A DNA stretch of 64,000 nt from Galbula dea (GCA_013399015.1 VWZX01000934.1:806001-870000); one strand, 5' to 3'. Shown: positions 13,390 to 25,451, numbered from the stretch's first letter. The notes: generated by a model from the sequence alone, not told the origin. A program made the numbers and translations.

Positions 13390-13964
13390 GGATCAGCACT
13401 AGTGTGGCAGCAGGACTAGGACAGGGATTGTCCTTCTGGACTGGGCACTGGGGAGGTCACACCTTCAATCCTGGGTTCAGTTTTGGGCTCCTCACCACAA
13501 AAGGACATTGAGGTGCTGGAGTGTGTCCAGAGAAGGGCAAGGAAGGTGGGGAAGGGTCTAGAGCACAAGTGTTGTGAGGAGCAGCTGAGGGAACTAGGGT
13601 TGGTTAGTCTGGAGAAGAGGAGGCACAGGGGAGACCTTCTCACTCTCCCTGAAAGGAGGTTGGAGCAAGGTGGAGGTTGGTCTCATCTCCCAAGGAACAT
13701 GTGATAGGATAAGAGGAAATGGCTTCGAGTTATGCCAGGGGATGTTTAGGCTGGACATGAGGAACAATTTCTTCCCTGAAAGGGTTGTCAAGCCCTGCCC
13801 CAGGCTGCCCAGGGCAGTGGTGGAGTCCCTATCCCTGGAGGGACTGAAAAGATGTGGAGATGTGGTGCTATGGGACATGGTTTAGTGATGGACTTGGCAA
13901 TGCTGGGTTAGTGACTGGACTTGATGTTCTGAAAGGCCTTTTCCAACCAAACCAATTCTATGTC
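13390..13964 (+). mobile_element. CR1 LINE fragment, sense, relatively long
   Basis: This copy retains upstream 3'-region sequence such as GTTCAGTTTTGGGCTCCTCA and GGAGTGTGTCCAGAGAAGGG before the usual GGTTAGTCTGGAGAAGAGGA and the AATTCTATG end. It belongs to the same broad subfamily as the copies at 44590 and 46490. Confidence 0.88.
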
Positions 13965-15829
13965 CAGCACTGCTGCTGAGAAATGTCTTCTTTTTCCAGA
14001 CTGAACACCTTCCCCTTCCTCCTTGCCCAGAGTAAAACCCCAGTGATTCTCTTCTTTAGCAGATGTTACCAAGTTTGCAAAACTCCAAAGCCAGGAGGTG
14101 CCAGGGTCAGTTTGCTGAGCAGCCTTCAGGCAGCCCCTCTGTGCCTATGCATTATGAATTCATCTTTAATGGCAGCAGCAGATCCTAATTTTTCACCTTT
14201 GCCTTGCTCAGCACAGGCAATGAACCTGTTCTGGGAATGATCTGCATTAATGTGGAGCTGTAAAAACTTCAAGTGAAGTCAGTGAGAGCTGTGCTTTGAG
14301 CAGGGGAAGTGTCATTTAATGCTAAGCACTCTGAAAAATCAAGTCTGAATGTCTCAGATTTGGTGCATGCAATGTAGTGGATGTTTTTTACATTGCTGTG
14401 CCTGGGTCTTAGCTTCCCCTCTGTAAAATGAGGATGATCACAGGGAGATTGGGAAATTAATCACTTTATTGGTTGTGAAATAGTGCTGCTTTTTGGTGTT
14501 GAGCAAAGGATAAGCAACCCATGAGGAGCTGAGTAATTGTGCATGCAGAAGAGCATTGGAACAGAGTAACAAAGTAGGAGCTAGATGTCCTCCAACAAGG
14601 AGCAAACAAGAGGCTGAGGAGCTGCAGGTGAAGTTGCTTGCAGGGTACTGAGAAGCTTGCAGGTGTTCCTGGGTACCTGGGGGTGGTTTTTGGAATGCCT
14701 AAATGCTGAGCTTCAGATTGTTTCAAGCACCCAAAGGCACTTGACTACAGCTCAGCACTGTCACCTTTGGAGTCTGGGGAGAGACAGGTCCTTCAGACAT
14801 CCCCCCTGTATATGGGCTGGCAATCAACACCTTCATCAAAGTGCCTAATTACCAGAGAGTGCATTAAGGTTGCCTTGGCAACCCTAGTTCTCATCTTTTC
14901 TGAAGTTTTGAGTATGTGACATTGCAACCTTTATCATTTCCTTCCTTACACACTCTCTGAGTGCCCAGACCTGGGTGTGCCAGTGTTGCATGGCACTGGC
15001 TTCTGTTTGCAGGGTGCCTGAGGGACCTCAATGTCTTACCAGCTTTGCAGTGTCCATCCAGCCCTGCCAACCACCATGGGCTTTCTTTGGAAGCATGGTG
15101 TGTGTCTGTGGTGCAGAACAGATGCTCTGCACAATCCCTTTGTTGGCAGAGACCTGACCATGCAGGTGGAGATAGCCTGGATGTGGCATCCCCCATGGAG
15201 GACTTTGCTCCCTGTATGTTTAAGGGTGGGATTCTGTGTTTGGGAGCTGCCCCTAGGTTTGGGTGGCAGGGTTGTGGGAGGGTCTGAGTTGAATACAAAC
15301 AGTCAGCTGCAGGAGTGAGGTGAGGATGATAGCTGAACCCATGCCACTTTTCTGGTGAGCTCCTGCAGAAGCAGGATCCCCATGGAGGGTTTGGGGCTGG
15401 GCTGGCCTCTGTCATCCTCCTGAGTCCCTACCTTTGGTCAGGAGATGGGGCAGAGCTGGGGGCTCAATTAAGATCAAACCAGCTTTCTCCCCACACCTCC
15501 ACCCCTCTCTCCTCCTCCTCCAGCATGGTGTGGTTCTGCTCCTCCCCTCTGGATAACTCCTGGCCATCACCTGCACAGTGCCAGGGCCAGTGTTCAATTC
15601 CTAGGAGTGTTGAAGGTATTTTTGGATGCCTCCTTTCACAACAGCCTGGAGAAGCTCTTGCCAGCAGCACCAGCAAGATCATCTCAGTTGAGAGCAGCTT
15701 GGCCATGGTGAGCCAGGAGCCCTCCCTTTGGTCTCTCCCTTGCCCTTCTGTGTAGCTATTTTCCTTCCCTGGTATCCCCACGTTCTCTCTGAGCACAAAA
15801 AGCACCCCCCAGTTGGCTGTTATTTCTAA

Positions 15830-16170
15830 ATGGAAGCCAGGACTGTATTTAGGGGCTCATTCAAAATGATGTTTGGAGAGGATGGGATGGAAGGAATGGC
15901 TGGGCAAGTGAAGCTAGTCAAAATATCAATTAGCCTACAGAAATCATTTGATAATCTTCATTTAGGTATTGTTTTTACTGGTGCATTGCTGCCTTTGCTG
16001 ATAACCCCTGGGCCAATAGCATGAGCCATTTTGCTAGATAAACATATTACTTGGTGAGTTAATTAGCATGCAATAGCTGTCAATTAATCCTTACTACCAC
16101 TGAGTTTGTGTTGAACAAGCAGATTCCACCCCTGTTAACTGTTTAAATTATTAATATTTGGAGCTGCCAA
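15830..16170. other. AT-rich block, candidate conserved non-exonic element
   Basis: Contains TATCAATTAGCCTAC, AGTTAATTAGCATGCAAT and TGTCAATTAATCC, a dense set of homeodomain and octamer-like words in repeat-free sequence. Confidence 0.35.
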
Positions 16171-17060
16171 GAACCCCTCAGTGCAAGGGGTTTGTTGGTA
16201 ACTGCAGTGGTGGAAGGGGCCAGTAGCTCCTCACTGAGCCTGGAGCTTTCTGTTCCTGCTGGTCTACAGGCTATGGGTTTGGGGTTTTTAATCATTAATT
16301 AATTTGTTCTGATGTTGAACCTGTGCCTTTCCATCTGCTTGGGCTCCTGCTGGACTGGGAACGTTTGGATTTCACATTGTGAAGTTTTTCTTTGCAGCTG
16401 AAGTCTGGAGGAGCAGTAGGGAAGGAGAGAGGTCAGGCTCCTCTCAGATGACAGTGTGTGCTTCATAACTTAATCACTGAAGTTAATAAAAGTGAATTAG
16501 GTGCAGCTGGCTCTGGCTGCTGATGCAGTCAACAGAGGGAAGAGGATTCCTTTGAAGCTGAGGATGTGAGCTGGGATGTTAGGTGCAGTTGAGCTGGAGC
16601 TCTGCAGGTGCATGGAAGGGGAGAAGGAGTTTTGTCAGTGTTGGACACCTTCAAAACAGGGAGACTCACATCTTCACCCTGACAAATGAGCTCCTGATGA
16701 AGGTAGTGAGAGGCTGGTGGCAAATGCACAGCAGCAGGGACATTTGCCTAGTGCAGGGTGGCAGGGTTGAGCCCCCCTGCAGCCTGCCAGGATGTGGGTG
16801 TCAGGGCTCCAAAAAGGTATAAACCAGGAGGATAAAGCCTGGGACTTTGAAAAGAGCTGAGAGAGCTGCATCTTAAAGAGATGCACAACAGGATGGTGGG
16901 GATGTAGGGCAGTGGCCATCCCATCCCTTTTACCATGACATGTTGGAGTGGGATGCAATGCTCAGCAGTGCTGGTTCTGCTCCCAGCTGATGTCCCCAAG
17001 TGCTTAGTGTGGGGTTTTCTGTCTCCCTGAGGGCATGTGCTGTGCTCCAAGCCCCTGTAC

Positions 17061-17084
17061 CATCCCATCCCATCCCATCCTCCC
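17061..17084. repeat. (CATCC)n short microsatellite
   Basis: Four copies of the pentamer CATCC, then TCCC. It is a small simple repeat in the upstream intron. Confidence 0.85.
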
Positions 17085-18792
17085 TTTTGCTGGCATCAGG
17101 AGCATCCTGATGGCACTGTCACCATGCAGGGAATGCACCCTGCTAAATCTGAAGCAGGCAGTGCCAGGTGTCATTTCCAGTGCACTTACTGACCAGACTT
17201 TATCATCCCTATTAAGGCTCCTTCACCTTTTCCTAAAGCTCTCTATGCCAAGGTTGCCTGGGAGAGTGAGCCAGCACTGCCTGCATGTGCCTTTGGCTCC
17301 TGTGGGCTTGGAGTGGTCAATGCAATGCTTCCCTGAAACAGGGAAAAACCCACTCAGAATTAAAACTCTCTTCTTTCTCTCATCCCTGTCACCCCAGTCC
17401 TTCCTACAGCAGAGCTGTGCCACCTCTGAGGGGGCTGCAGTGGGATGGGGAGGTCCTGGTGACCCCCAGCATCTCCTGGGATGTGCACTGCCTGTGCTGG
17501 GCTTTCTGAGTTCACTTGAATTCTGGTGTGTTTGGGTTTGCTTTGCTTTGCTGTAGTTAAACTTGTGGCCCTCCTGGTTGCCCAGGTGAAGATCAAAATG
17601 CTCTGACAGGGTGATGATTTTGTTGGATCTCTAGGAAAGCAGTGAAGTGTGGCTGGGCATTTTTCACACTGTCAACCTCAAGGTTTGGGAGAGTGTTTTG
17701 GCAAGTGTGTGTTATTCTATTGCCACAAGAAGTGAGATTACCTGGGAAATGTGTAGTTAGCAGCTGATCAGCTCTGGTGTGTCAGCATAGCTCCAGTGTC
17801 TTCTCCAGCATTGCTCCAGCAGGGATGATTTCTCCCTGCTAGGGCCTGAATGGTGACTTTTCAGCCCTCCCTGAGTGGCTGAAGAGTGGCTGTGCTGTGA
17901 GTTCACTGGGCAGAAACTCAGTATTTCTGCATAAAAGAATAAATCCACTGTGTGCACACACATCTTCAGGCACCACACTAAGAAACCTGCTTGAACATCT
18001 CAGATGTGCCAGAGTTTCAGACTGTGAAGTCCCTGAATTAGGAGCTGCCACCACCTCCTTGGGTCTTCCAGTGCCAGGATTGGAGATAAACTTCTCCAGA
18101 GCATCCCAGCTTGAGAAATGTGCAGGTGGATTTGCTCAGGAGACAGCTTCTGGCTAGGTGCTGCAGGAGAAGGTTGCTCCATTCACTGCACAGGTGGTAA
18201 ATGGGGTAGTGGGTGCAGGAGAGGGCTGTGGAGAGAATGGGCTCTTCTTGTGGGCAGAATGGAAAGAGAAAAGAAAAGGGGTGAAAGCCTGGGAAAAAAG
18301 CCCATATTCTGGTGCTTTGAAATAGGAGAACACTTCTCTCAAGTGACCATTTACTGCATGCCCATCATCATTTGAGTGTTCAGGGCAGCTGAGCCTGGGG
18401 TGCAATCAAACCTGCCTGGAATTGTCCTGTCAGCTTAGGAAGTGCTAAAAGTACTAAAAATAACTTGGAAAGTGTCTCCAGTTGGACATCCAACAGCAGT
18501 GAGCTCCTCTAATCCTCACCTCTTGTTGCCTTAGTTCCCTGTCTTAAGTGTGAAGAAAGGAATAGCCAGTGTACAGGAGCTGTGAGTATGAACTGAGGTT
18601 TGGGAGATGCTGGGGGCCCTGGAGGGGGAGTCCCCAGGAGGGGAAAGCCCCAGGGGAAGGGGTGGTTCTGTCTTCTCCAAGTGAGTGGGAATGCCATGCA
18701 TTGAGAGCAGGGCTGGGGCCATGGGGTGGTACCCTGGGGACCTGAGGAGTCTGTGCTTGCAGCTGGGCTGCCAGCCCCACGTGCTGGTCAGA

Positions 18793-18878
18793 TCATAGGA
18801 TGATTAAGGTTGGAAAAGACTTCTAAGATCATCAAGTCCAACCATTGACCCAACATCCCCATGCCACTAATCATGGCA
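18793..18878 (-). mobile_element. CR1 LINE 3'-end fragment, antisense
   Basis: A reversed CR1 tail is seen as TCATAGGATGATTAAGGTTG followed by GATCATCAAGTCCAACCATT. Only about 85 bases are recognisable. Confidence 0.72.
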
Positions 18879-21244
18879 GGCATTCATTTCCTCCTGGAAA
18901 CTGCTCTATAGGGATGGGTGCTCAGCTTGAGCCTGCACCCTTGGCACATTTTGGAGCTGGATGGGTCTGTGAGAAGGTCTGGAAGGGGGAAGCAGCCACA
19001 GCTTCCACATGAGTACCCATGGGGCAGAGGGTGAGCACCCTACCAGTTAAAGTTAGCTCTGAGATGACCTGATGGGGCAGGGTAGATGTGTGAAAGGCAG
19101 AGGATGTCCAGGTTTAACCTCTGGCTGGTCATAATGGGCAAAGGGAGCAAAGCCTGCCCAGGGGACACCTCTTTAGTGGCCTTTCAGCAGCAAAGAGACC
19201 AGCCCTTTCTCAAGCCTCACAGCACAGCAGAAGTTTTGTGGCCAAAGCTGGTCAGAATTGTTCAGGAAGCAGTTGTTGGGCTGAAAAATGCAGAATCTGG
19301 GTGCAAATTGCTCTGTCCTGGTTTGCAAGTGTATCAGCTCTTGTGGGGAGTCTCCCCAATGGAAGGAGGAAGCAGTGGGAGGTGCTGGATGTAAGGCAGC
19401 CTGGCTGGGGCTGTGCTGGGTGGTTTTGGGTCCTCATTCTGTAGCAGTCCTTCCTTTGGGATGAAGCTGTAGGTGACAGCATCATGTCTTTTGCTGCTAG
19501 TGGGCCCTGTCTCTCAAAACTCATGAAGCCCAAATCTCCTCCTGATCCTTCTCCAAACAGCTTAGGGAGCAGCTGGTAGAGCAGCACTGCCTTACTCCCC
19601 AGCTCCCATCCTTTGCTTTGTTTTTCTCAGTGATGGGTAACTCTGTAAGACACCAAAGTCTTGCACCATTAGCAGGCAATAAAAAGGGGCAGCTGAGCTG
19701 GATAACACCCACTAATCCCCTTCCAGGATGAGCTGGAGGAAAGAGCCACTGTGAAGCTCAGGAGCTTATTCTGAGCTGAGTCCTTTGGAGGCTTTGAGAA
19801 TTGCATGCTGTTGGTATTGCATGAATAAATAACCCTCAGCATTATTTGTCCCTGAATCTGCTTCATTAGTGAGGGCCTGGAATAAAGGAGGAGGATGGAG
19901 AAAAGTCTTTTTGAGGGAAGTGAGGTGAGTGTGGGTGATGGGAGGTGGCATGGGGGCTGGGTGAGAATGGGTGCCAGGCAGATCCCTGCTCTTGTGCACT
20001 GCCTTGGCCATTTGTGGCAAGAGCAGTAATTAGAGAAGGGAATTTTACTGGTGCTGCTGGATGTGTAATCAGTGGGTGCTGGCAGGGTCACTTGGGCATC
20101 TGCCATGTCTTTAGGAGGGCTGGGGAACTGAGGAAGGAGCATGGGTGTGTGTTCATAAGTGTGTATGTGTTTGCAGAGAGAATCTGGCCCTGGAAATCCC
20201 ATGGCTTGCTCCAAATGCCCTTTTGGATGGGACCTAGCCATCTGCTTCAGGGCAGTGGGGAATTACCCTGTCCTCCCAGTATGGAAGGTGCTGAGCCCTG
20301 CCTAGTCCCTGTGGTTTCAGGGACTGAGTCTTGCCAGGGCCACAGCAGCTTTCCCCACCTCTCTGCTGAGCTTTGGGCACGGTGTGAACAGCAGAGCCCA
20401 CCCTCAGTGTCCTGCCTTGTCAGAACAGACTCAGGGGGTGCTCAGTGATGCTCAACATGGACAGATAGAGAACAAGTGAAAAGGGCTGCTCTTCTGCAGG
20501 CACCTCATTACTGTAGGGAAAGTGCTTCATCCATCAGGGCTGGTCTAATCTGGCATGCCTGGGTGGTGGGGAGGGTCAGCTACCCCAGTGGGCACCGTGC
20601 AGTGGTGGCCAGATGCTGCCATTGCTCCTCAAGCATCCCCTCCCTTGGCATTGCCTGCTCTCTGGGGCTGGCTGGGGGCTTTGGGGGCTGCAGTCCCATA
20701 CAGCAGGCAGGGAAGTACAGGCAAGGGGCACTGCTAGAGCTGTCTGGCTGGAAAGCCATCTGCTCTGTGTCACCTGGCCCATTCTTACTGAGGGTGGTAA
20801 TTAATTCCTGCTCTTCACCCCTCAAAACTAAAAGGAGCAGCTGAGGATAAGTGCCAAAGGCTGGGCAGCACCTCCCTGCCCTCAGCCTGGCTCCAGCAGC
20901 CCCTCCAGAGGCAGACAAAAGCCAGGTTTGCTCCTAGCTTGCTCTGAGCATCACAGCAGCTCTCTGATCAGCTGACATGCCCTGCTCAGGGTGCCATGCT
21001 GAAGTGATGCTCCTCTAATCCAAGGACAGCTGACACAGGCTCTCTCCATCTGCAGGCAGTGCTGTCACCCTGCTCCTCTCTCAAAGCCCCCCTCCCCTCC
21101 CCCCCCTTCCAGAGAGGTCAGTATCTTGATACTCTTAATGGCTTATCCCAGCTGGGCAGCCCCTGCCTGTGCTTTCTTGGGTGTCATCCATTACACCAGG
21201 CATGATTCCTCCTTTTTCCCTTTTCTTTTTTCCCCTCTGGCAAG

Positions 21245-21332
21245 TGTTCAGGAGAAGGTTCATTGCTGTGGATTCGCTGTTGTCTAGTATAGGGTTGGAT
21301 TCAACACTCAAGTCCAGGCTGCTAATGTATCT
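21245..21332. repeat. Unknown two-copy element, copy 1
   Basis: About 88 bases that align with 23801-23890. The core at 21268-21294 (27 bases, starting GTGGATTCGCTGTTGTC) is identical in both copies, and the flanks are clearly related. It is not CR1 sequence I recognise. Strand and family are unknown. Confidence 0.75.
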
Positions 21333-21374
21333 TCCATCTGGGGATCTTGGCAATATCTGAAGGGCAGGGGTTAA

Positions 21375-21676
21375 GAGGATGGGAGCAGACTCTTCTTAGT
21401 GGTGTCCAGGACAGGCCAAGGGGCACTGAGCACAAACTGGAAGCCAGGAGGTTCTATCTGAACAGGAGGAAAAACTTCTTTGCTGTGAGGGTGCCAGAGC
21501 CCTGGCCCAGGCTGCCCAGAGAAGCTGTGGAGTCTCCTTCTGGGGAGAGATTCCAAAGGCAGCTGGAGGTGATCCTGGGCAACCTGCTCTGGGTAAACCT
21601 GCTTCAGCACTAGGTTTGGACTAGATGATATCCAGATGCTCCTCCCAACCCCTACTATGCTGGGATTCTGTGATCC
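21375..21676 (+). mobile_element. CR1 LINE fragment, sense
   Basis: It contains CAAACTGGAAGCCAGGAGGT, CCCAGGCTGCCCAGAGAAGC and the end GGGATTCTGTGATCC. It is very similar to the copy at about 27560-27868, including the stretch GATTCCAAAGGCAGCTGGAG. Confidence 0.87.
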
Positions 21677-21713
21677 TCCACCTTCCCCAGGGCAGAAGGT
21701 TGCTTTGTGCTCT

Positions 21714-21731
21714 CACTTTTAATTAAAAGTG
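21714..21731. other. 18-bp perfect palindrome
   Basis: CACTTTTAATTAAAAGTG is a perfect inverted repeat with no spacer, extendable to 24 bases if one mismatched pair (two bases) is allowed. It lies about 38 bases after the end of a CR1 copy. Confidence 0.85.
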
Positions 21732-22891
21732 TGACAAGTTGCCCCTGCCAGCATCAGCCTAGAAGCACATGTGGGACTGTCTAGCTTCTCCTGACAGCAC
21801 TTAGCTCTCCAGAGCTACCTCAGCCAAGGACCTAGCCCCACCACCTCCCTTTCACCACCCAAAGCATTTGGAGTTCCACCTTCCCTCTCCAACGACGTGG
21901 GAGCTGTGGGAGGGTCTGGTTGTTTGGTGAAGCCAGGAGAGAGAATGGGGGCACAGTTCTTGCAGCCCACCTATGCTGAAAAGCCCAGATGGGGCTGAGC
22001 ATGCTGGGTGGGTGGTGGAGGAGTTGTCATGGTTTGTTGGGTTTTTAAGAAATAATTCCCCCTACATTCATAACCACTGGTTTTGGTTAATAAATCAAAT
22101 GCCCTTTCTCTATCCCCATCTCTCCAGCAGAAATACATGCCCTGAGCTAATGTATTCTCCCTTTCTCACTCCTTCATTTCAGAGGAGCTGCAAATTCTGG
22201 TGGGAACAGAGTGCTAATAGAAAAGGGCCTCTAAAGATATTTGAAACATGACCAAGAAAGGACAGAGGGAGATTCAGCTCCAAATATGCTGGAAAATCTA
22301 GGAGATGGGCCAAGAGAGGGGGAAGCATGATCACCAAGAGGGAGAAGTTAATTGGGAAGCATTAATTGGGGTGAAGGCAGGCAGCAGAGGCATGAATTTA
22401 CTGCCCAGGGCAGCAATGCAGTCAAGAGGCACCATGGTGGGCACAGGGCTACCCTGGTGCTGGGGTAAACTCTGACCCATGGCAGCAGAGAAGCTGAGCT
22501 GCCATGCACCTCTGTGAGCAGGGATGTGGCAGCTTAGCAAGTCTTGGTGGTTTGGTGGTGTTTTCCCTGCTGAAAGCCCCAGCTTCTGGAATTCTGTGGA
22601 TGCCTGGAAATCTGGAATCTGCAAGATCCTGACTTGGGCACTGTGGAGGGCTTCATTTCTTTAGGTTTGGTCTCTGGGTAGTTTCTAACCTTTAGGTTTG
22701 CAGGGAAAAGCTCCATTATGCCCTAAAGGCTCAGAAAGCAGAAGGCAAATGTAGGGGAGAAAAAAAACCTATCAGCCAGTGATGGATTTATTTTTAAAAT
22801 CTCATCATTTTTATGCCAATCTCATTAGATTTTTCTCTTTTTTTTTAATGCCTGACTCATGATTTTGGGGAGTGTTTGGTGTTGGCAGGGC

Positions 22892-22923
22892 TGTGTGTGT
22901 GAGTGTGACAGTGTGTGTGTGTG
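22892..22923. repeat. (GT)n-rich microsatellite, interrupted
   Basis: GTGTGTGTGAGTGTGACAGT followed by GTGTGTGTGTG, an interrupted dinucleotide tract in the upstream intron. Confidence 0.85.
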
Positions 22924-23800
22924 CAGAGGCCCTCTGCTGATAGATGATCAGTGCTGGTCCAAGGCTGCTGTGGTCTGCAGGGGCTGCTGGATACTCCTCC
23001 ACTGCTGTTCCATTGCCAAGCACATGGTTTTTTATTTAAAAACACCCCCAAAAAGGGAGATTAGCACTGGGCATTGAGTCCTTGTGTGGCTTTTTAGGTG
23101 CTGATGGAAGAGAAGGGGAGATGCTAAATGGGAATAAACCCTCCTGTGACTCCCAGCAATGCTTCCCAGGGGTGTTTTAAGGTCAGAGGGGTCAGTGTTT
23201 ATTTGCAGCCTACTGTGTATAAAGAGTTACTAAATAGCCTGTGGAGGTCAAATCCATCACCATTACTGACCTTGGGTAGATCACTTTGTCCCTTTCCTGT
23301 TGGTAAGAGGATGTGTTGCCCAAGACAGGTTGCAGGTATTAGTTAGTATATAAAATGTACCTTGAAGATGAAAAGTACCTTGGGGATGCTTAAAGCTCTC
23401 AACAAGCATGTGTTCCTTTTTCAGGAGCCCAGCAGAAAGCCAAGTGCCTGAGTATTTTGTCACAGACAAAAATCTGCTGTGTGTGCAGCTCAGAGAGAGG
23501 CAGTGCTGGGAACTTCCCAAGGCTTTCCATGGCCATTGAATTCTCAGGCATTTGCACTTCTCACTAGCTTAAGAGAGAGGTGTCACAGCAGAGCCATGCC
23601 CAGTGCTTTGCAGAGCTGTCAAAGCCTGGAGCAGTACAGCAGGGAAGCTGTGCCTGCCTCCATCGCTGTGTTCCCTGACCCTGGATGAGCCTCTCCAGCC
23701 ACATCCCAGCAACTGCAAAGCCAAGTTTCATATAGCCTTCCAGCTTTGGCAGTGTCTCCAGGTGATAGCTGAGCTGTAGGTGCTTGGGGAGGCTTGGAAA

Positions 23801-23890
23801 TGTTCTGGAGGAGTTTCACTGTTGTGGATTCGCTGTTGTCTAGTATAGGGCTGGATTCACACACACCTCCAGGCTACTGACAAAGTGTCT
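23801..23890. repeat. Unknown two-copy element, copy 2
   Basis: About 90 bases that align with 21245-21332, with the identical 27-base core at 23824-23850. It ends roughly 260 bases before an ASTN2 exon. Confidence 0.75.
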
Positions 23891-24151
23891 CTTGGTTGCC
23901 AGCTTGCACAGAAAGGGTAGCTAGCACCTTTGAAACCCCATAAGTGGTTGATTATCCTCAAGGATCTCAGAGTTCCACAGCAAATCTGTTTGAGGTACTG
24001 TCACTACAAAGCCTTCCTTTTCTAGGGAAAGCCTCCTCATCCTCCCCTTTGCTAACGATTCCATCAGAGCCTCTGGCTTTGTGCCTTGCCCTGCCTGTGC
24101 CCTTGTGCTGCCAGCTCCCTGCCAGCCCTAACAGTGCTCTTTCTCTCCAAG

Positions 24152-24302
24152 GGAAGAAGCGATGCTGTCCACCTACTTCGAAACCATCAATGACTTGCTG
24201 TCCTCCTTCGGGCCGGTCCGGGACTGCTCCCGCAACAACGGCGGCTGCACCCGCAACTTCAAGTGCGTCGCAGATCGCAAGGTGGACTCGACAGGCTGCG
24301 TG
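24152..24302 (+). CDS. ASTN2: ASTN2 internal exon, first EGF-like module
   Basis: This 151-base exon follows a pyrimidine-rich tract ending CCAAG at 24147-24151 and is followed by donor GTAGGT at 24303. Its first base completes a codon begun in an upstream exon; it ends on a complete codon (phase 0). The start of the product reads EEAMLSTYFETINDLLSSFG, a segment characteristic of astrotactins. An EGF-like run follows, with cysteines in the pattern C-x6-C-x6-C-x10-C and the motif NNGGC. The last residues, GCV, join the CPEDL of the next exon, as expected for the family. The exon is far richer in CpG than the surrounding intron. The ATG at 24162 is an internal methionine, not a start. The exon boundary is clear, but whether it is ever skipped cannot be judged. 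Confidence 0.93.
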
Positions 24303-25428
24303 GTAGGTACCAGGGCTGCTGCTCCCCGGGGCTGCCATCTCCTCTGGGGACGAGCAGAGGAGGAGATCACCTGCTCTCCTCCCCCAGGGGTGTGGCCAAG
24401 GAGATGTGCGCTGATGCTGGACTCTCTTCGCCCGTGGAGCCTTCAGCGTAGATCGTGTCTGCCTGAAGGGCCTCGGGGAAGGAGCCCAGGAGCTCACATG
24501 AGGAAAAGGAAAACGCTTGAGGCTTGAGTGGTTATGTCCTTGCTTGTCTAGAAAGCAGAGGCTGGAAGCAGTCTTGCTTTTTCTCCTGCCTTGTGCTTCC
24601 AGTGTGGGAGAAAGATGAAGCATCTTCCCATCCTCTCCCCCTCTGGGCCCTTCTGAAATCCTCAGAGATTTGGCTTGCTTCTGAATGTGCCAGACTATTT
24701 CCTGAGCCTCAGGTTTTGCACTTCCCCATCCAGAAGCCCTCTTAGACCCTAGGCCATTATTTTTGGCAGAGTCTCTGACTCATTCCCAGCTGTCAGTGCA
24801 CAGAGGGGTTTTGCCATTCTTCCAGGTGGATGCAGCAGAGCTCAGCATCTCTCCCAGCTGTAACTCATCTCCCCCAAGAGTGAAGTCACCACTTCCCTGC
24901 ATGCAGAGCTTCTGCAAGTCTGGAACAGCTTGTGGAGATGTGGGGACAGAGCCTTGGGAATATGGGGGAATCCTAGAGATCAGTATTTGTCTATCATAGG
25001 AGGCTTTGCCTACCAGGCAGTGAATGATCTCCTCACCTGCTCTGCAGACAAACACCCACTACTCCAAAGTCCCCTGGAGCCCCTCTGCCCCTCCTCCTCC
25101 CTCTCATTGCAACCCTATCCCCATTGCTTCATCCCTCCCATCTCAGTGAGGTGGGAGTTAAGTGTCTCTTTATTTATTGAAGATGTTTATACACAGCAGC
25201 AGGGAAAGGTCAGACTGGAGCAGTGCTGTCCCAGGGGTGGCATTTTCATTATCCCCTTCTCCAGTTGCTTGTTAAGGCCATTTAGCACAACAGCCTGATG
25301 TGTCACCAGCAGCACCTGGTGCCACCTTCCCTTGCTGCTCCTCTCCCTTTCCTCCTTTCTTTTCCCAGTATCATTTTCCCTCGTTCCCTCCTCCAGGCAG
25401 CAGCTGCCTTTCTAATCTTGTATTTTTT

Positions 25429-25451
25429 GGGGGAGGGGGAGGTGGGGTGGG
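25429..25451 (+). other. Possible G-quadruplex
   Basis: Four G-runs of three or more (GGGGG, GGGGG, GGGG, GGG) lie in 23 bases with loops of 1 to 4 bases on the coding strand of the intron. The sequence fits the usual quadruplex rule; folding is not shown. Confidence 0.55.

Larger units (their letters stand above)
1..24151 (+). other. ASTN2: ASTN2 upstream intron, 3' part (non-coding)
   Basis: No exon could be recognised here. Open frames are short and lack astrotactin or other familiar protein sequence. The stretch holds ten CR1 fragments, a 62-bp tandem triplicate at 2545-2730, one copy each of a two-copy unknown element at 21245-21332 and 23801-23890, an 18-bp perfect palindrome at 21714-21731, and AT-rich blocks near 3566-3850, 9440-9530 and 15830-16170 that may be conserved non-exonic DNA. 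The remainder is ordinary moderate-GC bird intron with low CpG. The upstream splice donor is outside the window. Confidence 0.75.

Noticed and set aside
14891..15415. Minus-strand open frame of 174 codons
   Set aside because: No recognisable domain, no splice or promoter context and biased composition; consistent with chance in moderate-GC intron.
24162..24164. ATG in the first visible exon as a possible ASTN2 start
   Set aside because: The frame is open upstream to the splice acceptor, and astrotactins have a long N-terminal part before this point.
23967..24623. Minus-strand open frame of 218 codons
   Set aside because: It is antisense to a GC- and CpG-rich ASTN2 exon, where stop codons are rare. 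The sense strand has correct splice sites and family protein sequence.
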